DNA of 5,951 nt from JADJPL01 sp041183125 (lineage in GTDB: Bacteria; Bacteroidota; Bacteroidia; Chitinophagales; Saprospiraceae): contig JBEGMH010000313.1 in the NCBI GenBank assembly GCA_041183125.1, positions 1 through 5,951 on the forward strand, read 5' to 3'. A program made the translations under genes and the position numbers. Position 1 is the stretch's first letter. The number at the start of each line of letters is the position of its first letter. Shown piece by piece: positions 1 to 5,184 of this stretch. Below the pieces are notes generated by a model that saw only the letters and a program-made list of their open reading frames with translations, had not been told where the DNA came from and did not search any database.

Positions 1-2
1 CC

Positions 3-1847
3 TTTGCCCCTTCTACGGTTCCCACCCTCTCTTCCTTTGCCCCGACATCGGCGCGGAAGGGGCAGTCGGTGACCATCCGGGGCACCCACCTCAGCGGGGC
101 GACGGCAGTGCGCTTTGGGGCGGTAGCGGCAGCCTCTTTTGCGATTATAGACGCCACTACGATCATCGCAGTAGTAGGGGATGGGGCTACGGGCAGTATT
201 TCCGTGACCACGCCGACGGGGACGGCCACATTAGCCGGTTTTACCTGGCTGGCAGCCGCGGTACCGACCATCACTTCTTTTTCCCCTGCGTCTGCTTCTT
301 CCAGCCAGGACGTCAGCATTAGCGGGACGAACTTCACGGGGGCCACGGCGGTCCGCTTTGGAGGGGTAGCGGCCGCCTCGTTCACTGTGCACAGCGCCAC
401 GAGCATAACCGCGAGGCCGGGGGCAGGGGCCAGCGGCCAGATTTCGGTGACTACGGCGGGCGGTACGGCCTCGCGCAGCGGGTTTACCTATCTTTCGACC
501 GGGGTACCGGTCATCCATGGGTTTTCACCGACATCGGCACGGCAGGGGCGGGCGGTACTGATTACGGGGAGCAACTTCACAGGGGCTACGGCGGTGCGTT
601 TTGGCGGGACGCCGGCAGCCTCGTTTGTCGTCCTGGGCGCCACTACCATCGCGGCGGTGGTTGGTACGGGTGCCTCTGGCCACGTCGAGGTGGCGACTTC
701 TACGGGCACGGCTTCCCTGGTAGGTTTTGCGTTTTTGGTTACCGGCGTCCCCACCATCAGCAGTTTTTCCCCGACATCGGCCACTACGGGCCAGCAGGTC
801 AGCATTACGGGTACCAATTTTACAGGTGCCACGGCAGTGCGCTTTGGGAGCACGCCGGCGGCTTCCTTTAGGGTCGTCAGCCCGACGAATATTCTCGCTA
901 CCGTCGGTTCCGGGAGTAGCGGCAGCCTATCGGTTACGACGCCCGGGGGTACCGCTTCCCTGGCGGGTTTTGTATTCACCACGCCCCCTGCGCCGACCCT
1001 AACGTCGTTCTCCCCGGCTTCGGCGCAACAGGGGCGTTTGGTACAAATTAGCGGTACGAATTTCACGGGGGCCACGGCAGTGCGCTTTGGGGGCATGCCG
1101 GCGACGTCGTTTGTCGTAAACACTCCCACGCTGATCACGGCCATAGTAGGCGCAGGGGCTAGCGGGAGCGTATCCGTTGCGACGCCGGGCGGTACGGCCT
1201 CTATGGCCGGGTTCACCTTCACTACAAATCCCGCTCCCACCCTCACTTCCTTTTTTCCAAGCACGGCGCAAGCAGGGCAGGCGGTGCTCATCAGAGGGAA
1301 CCGTTTTTACGGCAGGGTCACGGTGCGCTTTGGAGGGGTAGTTGCCCAGTCGGCGACCGTGTTTGATTCGACGACGGTAGTAGCGGTAGTAGGTTCAGGG
1401 GCTAGCGGCAGCATATCGCTCAGCACTACTTCGGGTACGGCTACGCTGGAGGGCTTCACTTTCTCATCGGAGCCTTTGCAGCGGCCTGGTACCGCGCACA
1501 GTGACGGTTCGATTCCGACCGAACCAGCGGCTAAGGCCATTCCGCCCCTGCGTTCTGGAGGAGTACCGGAGCGCGGTGTTCCCGGGGGCAGTTTTTTTGC
1601 CTATCCCAACCCCACGGAGGGGGTGCTCCACTTACAGGTGCAGTTCGACGAAGCCACTCCGGGCGGGTACCTCCGCGTATCGGACAGCTATGGGCGGGAG
1701 TTGCGACGCCTGGGACGGGTAGTCGCCGGCGATTTCGAGTTTGACCTGCGGGGAATGGCGCCAGGGTGGTATTGCGTATCGCTATTTGGTGATACGGGAC
1801 GGTTACTGGATGTACAGCGCGTCGTACTGTTAGGTCGCCGTCCTTAA
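3..1847 (+). CDS. Secreted IPT/TIG-repeat protein with C-terminal T9SS type A sorting domain (5' end missing)
   Basis: Seen: the frame is open from base 3 to the TAA at 1845-1847, 614 codons, with no start codon of its own in the window. The GTG at 69 lies inside the first repeat, so it is not a real start. The protein holds six tandem immunoglobulin-like IPT/TIG repeats of 81 residues (about 18-1475). Each has a SFSPTSA-like opening, a G-N-F-TGATAVRFGG core, a VG-GASG turn and a GGTAS--GFTF close. A Pro/Gly-rich linker follows (about 1476-1592), then a sorting domain opening with FAYPNPTEGVLHL. Known: TIG modules are extracellular beta-sandwiches used in adhesion or sugar binding, and type A sorting domains direct Bacteroidota proteins through T9SS to the surface or medium. 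Inferred: a signal peptide, and possibly an enzymatic or adhesive head, lie upstream of the window. No catalytic domain is visible. Its stop overlaps that of the convergent parC. The ligand cannot be assigned. Confidence 0.9.
   Translation, partial: FAPSTVPTLSSFAPTSARKGQSVTIRGTHLSGATAVRFGAVAAASFAIIDATTIIAVVGDGATGSISVTTPTGTATLAGFTWLAAAVPTITSFSPASASSSQDVSISGTNFTGATAVRFGGVAAASFTVHSATSITARPGAGASGQISVTTAGGTASRSGFTYLSTGVPVIHGFSPTSARQGRAVLITGSNFTGATAVRFGGTPAASFVVLGATTIAAVVGTGASGHVEVATSTGTASLVGFAFLVTGVPTISSFSPTSATTGQQVSITGTNFTGATAVRFGSTPAASFRVVSPTNILATVGSGSSGSLSVTTPGGTASLAGFVFTTPPAPTLTSFSPASAQQGRLVQISGTNFTGATAVRFGGMPATSFVVNTPTLITAIVGAGASGSVSVATPGGTASMAGFTFTTNPAPTLTSFFPSTAQAGQAVLIRGNRFYGRVTVRFGGVVAQSATVFDSTTVVAVVGSGASGSISLSTTSGTATLEGFTFSSEPLQRPGTAHSDGSIPTEPAAKAIPPLRSGGVPERGVPGGSFFAYPNPTEGVLHLQVQFDEATPGGYLRVSDSYGRELRRLGRVVAGDFEFDLRGMAPGWYCVSLFGDTGRLLDVQRVVLLGRRP
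18..1475 (+). repeat. Six tandem 243-bp (81-residue) IPT/TIG repeats
   Basis: Repeat units begin at 18, 261, 504, 747, 990 and 1233. Every interval is exactly 243 bases, with no insertion or deletion between units. Each starts with [VA]P-[TV]-[IL]-x-x-F and contains G-x-x-[FL]-[TS]GATAVRFG. The sixth unit is the most diverged: the GATAV core reads YGRVTV. Unit 1 has LSGATAV where the others have FTGATAV. Codons within the shared core differ between units at many synonymous positions although the protein sequence is kept, so these are old duplications under protein-level selection rather than a fresh expansion. Confidence 0.9.
1593..1838 (+). other. T9SS type A sorting domain (C-terminal secretion and anchoring signal)
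   Basis: This is the last roughly 82 residues of the TIG-repeat protein. It starts FFAYPNPTEGVLHLQV, the usual YPNP-T-G-L-L opening. The middle element reads LRVSDSYGREL, followed by the F-DLRGMAPGWYCVSLF strand block and a closing DVQRVVLLG strand. This order (PNP motif, D-x-x-G-R, G-x-Y-x-V, final V-x-x-V-V-L) is the type A sorting signature in Bacteroidota. Known: the domain is recognised by the T9SS outer-membrane machinery and often removed by a sortase-like protease. The GWYCV segment contains a cysteine, the only one visible in the window part of the protein. Confidence 0.88.
1844..1847. other. Overlapping stop codons of two convergent genes (TTAA)
   Basis: The plus-strand TIG gene stops with TAA at 1845-1847. 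The minus-strand parC gene stops with TAA read from 1846 down to 1844. The two reading frames therefore share the self-complementary tetranucleotide TTAA. There is no intergenic space, and no hairpin followed by a T-run was seen within about 60 bases on either side, so transcripts from each gene must extend at least some way into the antisense of the other. Confidence 0.9.
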
Positions 1848-4444
1848 TCGAACAAAGAGCCCTGTTCGGCGCCGTTTGCGTCGAGCGCTCCGGGGTCGTC
1901 GGGGGGTAGGGATATTTCGGCGGAGGATGCATCCTCAGGGCTGATTTCCTCGATATCGCCCAGTTTTTGGTCGCTGAGCTTATTGCCGAGTGCTTTCCAG
2001 CCTTTCACATCAATAAAAGCAGCGAGGTTGGCTTCCCCGCCAATTTTTTTATTGCGCACCTTCATCGTGTAGCGGATACAAGGTTCTTCCTGCACGGAGG
2101 CGAAGAGCAGGCGGGAGTCCTTGTGGTCGCTGAGGTAGGAAAAGCGTTGGTTGGGGGTAGTTGTTTCGATGTGGAAGCGCTTGACCAGGGTCCAGCCCTT
2201 AGCGCCTTCATAGTGTACGGCACTGACGACGGTTTCAGGTTTGAATTTGCCGATGAAGAGCAGCTCGTCCGGGTTAAAGCGGCGGGTCAGATCCAGTTCG
2301 GCCAGTTCGTAGCTTCCATCTTTATAGAGGACGAGCATCGTATCGCCGGTATCGAAAGCGCCGAGGAAGCGGCCGCGTTCATCGGTATTCAATTTGCCGC
2401 TCACGTCGTCCATCCAGATCTGGAGGGCGCCGAGGGTAGATTTGCCGATGGCTTTCCGGGTCACTTTCCGCACGGGGAAGCGGCTGACGATATTGCCCTG
2501 TGAGCTACGGCCTTTGATGGCCAGCTCCCCAAAGTCGAAGTCGAACAATTTTTTCTTGGCGCGGCAATTCTGGGTGAGTTGGATCTGTACCACTTCTGCT
2601 TCCCCGTTGGGGTTTGCGGAGAAGTAGAGCAATTTAGAGCCTTTTTCACCGGTGGTGAGGTCGTATTCCCGGTCGCGGGTGATAGCGGTCACATTGAAGC
2701 GTTTGGCGTAATAGCGCCCGCTGGCCCCATCGAGGTGGATGAGGTTGTAGGTAGTCCGCTCATCTGCTTTTTTCCAAACGGCGACATGGATAATGTCCTT
2801 TCCCACGAACGTTTTGTCGGTGATACGGGTGACGAGGAACTTGCCGTCGGCGCGGAAGACGATGATATCGTCTATATCGGAGCAATCGCCGACGAGTTCG
2901 TCTTTTTTCATTCCCATCCCGACGAAGCCGTCGCTGCGGTTGACGTATAGTTTGGCGTTATTGGCGACCACCTCGGTAGCCTGGATGGCGTCGAGGGTTT
3001 TGATTTTCGTTTTGCGCTCCCGTCCGGCACCGTATTTTTCGAGGAGGCGGCGGAAATAGGCGATGGCGTAATCGGTGAGGTGTTCCAGGTCGTAGCGGAC
3101 CTGTTGCAACTCCTCTTCGAGGGCGGCGATGTATTCATCCGCTTTAAAGGAGTTGTATTTTGAGATGCGTTTGATTTTGATTTCGGTGAGGCGGGCGATA
3201 TCGTCCGGGGTGATATCGCGCATAAGGCGGAGGCGGGTATCGCCAGGCTGTGGGTGGTCGGAGGGGCAGGCGACATAGCGGCGCAGTTCGCGGGCGATGA
3301 CCTCGAGCACTTCTTCCCAGGATTCACAGGCTTCGATCTCGTGGTAGATGCGTTTTTCGATAAAGACTTTCTCGAGGCTGGCGAGATGCCATTTTTCGAG
3401 CAGTTCATGTTGGCGGATTTCCAGTTCGCGGCGCAGCAGTTCGCGGGTTTGGAAGGTACATTTTTCCAGGATTTCCTCTACGGACAGGAAGTGGGGTTTC
3501 TCGTCAATGATGACGCAGGCGTTGGGGGAGATGGAAATTTCACAATCGGAGAACGCGTAAAGGGCGTCCATCGCTACATCGGGGGAGACGCCGGCGGCTA
3601 ATTCGACGAGTACTTCCACCTCTTGGGCGGTATTGTCGGTGACCTGTTTGATTTTGATTTTTCCCTTGTCGTTGGCCTTGATGATACTTTCGATGAGGGA
3701 GGTGGTGGTCACGCCATAGGGCAGCTCGCGGACGGCGATGAGGTTTTTGTCCAATTTTTCGAGGCGGGCACGGGCTTTGATGCGCCCGCCCCGGCGCCCG
3801 TGTTGATAATCGGACACATCGATCATGCCTCCGGTGGGGAAATCGGGGTAGATGGTGACCTGCTTGCCTTCGAGGAGGGCGATGGAAGCCAGGATGAGCT
3901 CTATGAAGTTGTGGGGTAAGATTTTAGTGGAAAGCCCTACGGCGATTCCTTCTGCCCCCTGTGCGAGGAGCAGGGGGAACTTCATGGGCAGGGTGAGCGG
4001 TTCCCGTTTTCGGCCGTCATAGGAGAGCTGCCATTCCGTAGTTTGGGGGTTGAAGGCCACTTCGAGGGCGAAGCGGGTGAGGCGGGCCTCAATGTAGCGG
4101 GGCGCGGCGGCGCTGTCGCCGGTGAGGATATTCCCCCAGTTGCCCTGGGTATCTATCAGGAGGTCTTTTTGGCCGAGGTTGACCAGGGCATCGCCGATAG
4201 AAGCGTCGCCGTGGGGGTGGTACTGCATGGTCTGTCCGATGATGTTGGCTACTTTGTGGTAGCGGCCATCGTCCATTTCCTTCATCGCGTGAAGGATGCG
4301 GCGCTGTACCGGCTTGAGCCCGTCCTCTATGGCCGGGACGGCGCGTTCCAGGATGACGTAGGAGGCGTAGTCCAGGAAGTAATCCTGGTACATCCCCTGG
4401 AGGGGGAGCAATCCGTTTGCTGCTTTGTCGTGTACTTCGCTCAT
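1844..4444 (-). CDS. parC: DNA topoisomerase IV subunit A (ParC), Bacteroidota type
   Basis: Role (known): breakage-rejoining subunit of topoisomerase IV, which works with ParE in the cytoplasm to unlink daughter chromosomes using ATP. Seen: 866 residues, in the usual range. The winged-helix catalytic core starts near residue 14 (PLQGMYQDYFLDYASYVI). GLKPVQRRILHAM is at 42-54, YHPHGD at 75-80, and the catalytic pair is Arg116-Tyr117 in AAPRYIEARLT. EGIAVGLSTKILPHNF spans 165-180, the coiled-coil and tower region runs about 330-470, and the C-terminal beta-pinwheel about 490-820. A degenerate GyrA-box-like KGRSSQGN occurs at 644-651. The canonical QRRGGRG box is absent, which favours ParC over GyrA. 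The tail (about 827-866) is acidic, looks disordered and ends QGSLFD. ATG at 4442-4444 is chosen because it lies 13 residues before the conserved core; no strong Shine-Dalgarno precedes it. No parE lies beside it in the window. Confidence 0.95.
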   Translation of the reverse strand: MSEVHDKAANGLLPLQGMYQDYFLDYASYVILERAVPAIEDGLKPVQRRILHAMKEMDDGRYHKVANIIGQTMQYHPHGDASIGDALVNLGQKDLLIDTQGNWGNILTGDSAAAPRYIEARLTRFALEVAFNPQTTEWQLSYDGRKREPLTLPMKFPLLLAQGAEGIAVGLSTKILPHNFIELILASIALLEGKQVTIYPDFPTGGMIDVSDYQHGRRGGRIKARARLEKLDKNLIAVRELPYGVTTTSLIESIIKANDKGKIKIKQVTDNTAQEVEVLVELAAGVSPDVAMDALYAFSDCEISISPNACVIIDEKPHFLSVEEILEKCTFQTRELLRRELEIRQHELLEKWHLASLEKVFIEKRIYHEIEACESWEEVLEVIARELRRYVACPSDHPQPGDTRLRLMRDITPDDIARLTEIKIKRISKYNSFKADEYIAALEEELQQVRYDLEHLTDYAIAYFRRLLEKYGAGRERKTKIKTLDAIQATEVVANNAKLYVNRSDGFVGMGMKKDELVGDCSDIDDIIVFRADGKFLVTRITDKTFVGKDIIHVAVWKKADERTTYNLIHLDGASGRYYAKRFNVTAITRDREYDLTTGEKGSKLLYFSANPNGEAEVVQIQLTQNCRAKKKLFDFDFGELAIKGRSSQGNIVSRFPVRKVTRKAIGKSTLGALQIWMDDVSGKLNTDERGRFLGAFDTGDTMLVLYKDGSYELAELDLTRRFNPDELLFIGKFKPETVVSAVHYEGAKGWTLVKRFHIETTTPNQRFSYLSDHKDSRLLFASVQEEPCIRYTMKVRNKKIGGEANLAAFIDVKGWKALGNKLSDQKLGDIEEISPEDASSAEISLPPDDPGALDANGAEQGSLFD
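1847..1864 (-). other. Candidate sliding-clamp-binding peptide at the ParC C-terminus
   Basis: The last six residues of ParC are QGSLFD (861-866), directly before the stop. QGSLF fits the bacterial beta-clamp binding consensus Q-x-x-[L/M]-F. It sits at the end of an acidic, Pro/Gly/Asp-rich tail after the pinwheel domain, where short linear motifs are usually displayed. The match is seen. Clamp binding is inference only, since a five-residue match can arise by chance. Confidence 0.35.
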
Positions 4445-4469
4445 ACCGGGAGCTGTTCTTTATTTGCCT

Positions 4470-4498
4470 CAAATATCTAAAATAAAATTTATTTCATA
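4470..4498 (-). promoter_or_regulatory. Candidate Bacteroidota-type promoter for parC
   Basis: Read on the minus strand, TATG (4498-4495) is followed by a 17-base spacer and GATATTTG (4477-4470). The Bacteroidota housekeeping consensus is TTTG, 17-23 bases, then TAnnTTTG, so each element has one mismatch. Transcription would begin near 4463, giving a leader of about 19 bases before the parC ATG. The surroundings are so AT-rich that a chance match is quite possible. Confidence 0.35.
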
Positions 4499-4511
4499 AA
4501 TCTTTCATAAA
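4492..4511. repeat. Direct repeat TTTCATAAA, 11-bp period
   Basis: TTTCATAAA occurs at 4492-4500 and again at 4503-4511, offset by 11 bases, about one helical turn. The first copy overlaps the candidate upstream promoter element of parC. Two same-face copies could be bound by a dimeric regulator, but no family can be named, and AT-rich sequence produces such repeats by chance. Confidence 0.45.
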
Positions 4512-4550
4512 ACATTTTATTTTAAAAATATTTTCAAAACCTAAAAAGGT

Positions 4551-4582
4551 CTTGCTTTTTCCTAAAAAAGTATTTAAATTTA
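4551..4582 (+). promoter_or_regulatory. Candidate Bacteroidota-type promoter for the ECF sigma operon
   Basis: CTTG (4551-4554), a 20-base spacer and TAAATTTA (4575-4582) match the Bacteroidota consensus TTTG / TAnnTTTG with one mismatch in each element and an allowed spacing. Transcription would start near 4589, just ahead of the Shine-Dalgarno at 4595-4606. This supports translation from 4612. It is a sequence match only. Confidence 0.4.
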
Positions 4583-4594
4583 TGGCTTTCCCGG

Positions 4595-4606
4595 AAAAAG
4601 GAGGGG
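4595..4606 (+). promoter_or_regulatory. Strong Shine-Dalgarno sequence for the ECF sigma gene
   Basis: AAAAAGGAGGGG includes a perfect AAGGAGG core and is followed about 8 bases later by ATG at 4612-4614. It fixes the start there rather than at the in-frame ATG 4582 or TTG 4552, both of which lie in the AT-rich leader and lack such a site. So strong a site is notable in Bacteroidota, where most genes lack a clear Shine-Dalgarno. Confidence 0.75.
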
Positions 4607-4611
4607 CTGCT

Positions 4612-5184
4612 ATGGATTTTGTATTGCCGCTGCGATTTGAGGAAGAAGACCTGATCCGCGCCTTGGTTCGTCAGGAGCGATGGGCACAGAAGGCGCTGTA
4701 TGAAGAGTACTACAGCCGCATGATGGTGGTCTGCCTGCGCTATTCCAACAATGAGGAGGACGCGTTGGACATCCTACATGAAGCGTTCATAAAGGTGTTC
4801 CAGCACATAGACCGCTATCAGTCGGGCACGGTTTTGTCTGCCTGGATACGCCGTATCATTGTGAACACGGCCATAGACTACTACCGCAAGAGCATACGGC
4901 GCAGGACGGAAGAAATAGACCAGGCCGCCCAGGTGAGCAACGGGGATGCCGATGCCATCAGCCAGTGCAGCGAGCAGGAAATCCTCGATGCGATACAAGA
5001 GCTGACCCCCTCCTACCGCGCTACGTTCAACCTGTATGTGATTGAAGGGTACTCCCATAAAGAAATTGCCGAACTGCTGGATATTACGGAAAGTACGTCC
5101 CGCTCCAACCTGGTGAAAGCCCGGTTGAAACTGAAAGAAATACTGACAAGCAGAATGCGCCCCCATGGAAGCGAAGACATTTGA
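4612..5184 (+). CDS. RNA polymerase sigma factor, ECF subfamily (sigma-70 family)
   Basis: Role (known): an alternative sigma factor that binds core RNA polymerase and directs it to a small regulon, commonly envelope or stress related. Seen: 190 residues from the ATG chosen by its Shine-Dalgarno. The sigma-2 domain spans about 26-97. Region 2.2 is DALDILHEAFIKVF (50-63). The region 2.3/2.4 block is LSAWIRRIIVNTAIDYYRK (75-93), the form usual in Bacteroidota ECF factors. A short Asp/Ser-rich linker (about 100-122) leads to the sigma-4 domain, about 125-178: LTPSYRATFNLYVIEGYSHKEIAELL, then the recognition helix region ITESTSRSNLVKARLKLKEIL. There is no sigma-3 or sigma-1.1 domain and no membrane segment, consistent with a cytoplasmic ECF factor of normal length. 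The next gene starts inside its last codons, so the two are probably co-expressed. The regulon and ECF subgroup cannot be assigned from sequence alone. Confidence 0.93.
   Translation: MDFVLPLRFEEEDLIRALVRQERWAQKALYEEYYSRMMVVCLRYSNNEEDALDILHEAFIKVFQHIDRYQSGTVLSAWIRRIIVNTAIDYYRKSIRRRTEEIDQAAQVSNGDADAISQCSEQEILDAIQELTPSYRATFNLYVIEGYSHKEIAELLDITESTSRSNLVKARLKLKEILTSRMRPHGSEDI

Larger units (their letters stand above)
4445..4611. promoter_or_regulatory. AT-rich divergent intergenic region between parC and the ECF sigma gene
   Basis: This 167-base gap separates the divergent starts of parC (minus) and the sigma gene (plus). About 4465-4585 is overwhelmingly A and T, in sharp contrast to the GC-rich genes on both sides. 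It contains candidate promoters for both directions, a TTTCATAAA direct repeat, a perfect AAAATATTTT palindrome at 4525-4534 and an AAATAAA-A-TTTATTT inverted repeat at 4480-4494. Inverted repeats this AT-rich are weak evidence on their own. It must hold the promoters of both genes, because no other upstream space exists in the window. Confidence 0.75.

Noticed and set aside
69..71. GTG at 69 as the start of the TIG protein
   Set aside because: The frame is open back to base 3, and the residues before 69 (VPTLSSFAPTSARKGQS) are the conserved opening of the first repeat, so the true start is left of the window.
488..1291. 267-codon open frame on the minus strand across the TIG repeats
   Set aside because: It is the antisense shadow of the 243-base repeats. 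Once one unit lacks stops in that frame, all units with the same phase tend to. Its protein is repetitive Val/Pro/Ala-rich and has no recognisable domain, while the plus frame has clear TIG modules.
1780..1910. Intrinsic terminator at the convergent gene junction
   Set aside because: Short GC palindromes such as CGGCGCCG occur at about 1868-1875, but no stem is followed by a T-run on either strand.
1967..2503. Plus-strand open frames inside parC (also 2579-2950, 3254-3601, 3623-3919 and 4043-4480)
   Set aside because: All are antisense to conserved ParC sequence, lack ribosome-binding sites or domains, and are explained by GC-rich codon bias.
1844..4444. Assignment as GyrA instead of ParC
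   Set aside because: No QRRGGRG GyrA box is present, and the C-terminal part has only a degenerate KGRSSQGN. The N-terminal wording (PLQGMYQDYFLDYASYVI) and DASIGDAL after HPHG fit the Bacteroidota ParC type.
4480..4494. Perfect inverted repeat AAATAAA-A-TTTATTT as an operator
   Set aside because: In a nearly pure A/T stretch such palindromes are expected by chance, and no regulator can be tied to it.
4552..4611. N-terminal extension of the sigma factor from TTG 4552 or ATG 4582
   Set aside because: The added residues come from AT-rich leader DNA and do not resemble an ECF N-terminus. The extension would also translate through the Shine-Dalgarno that serves ATG 4612.
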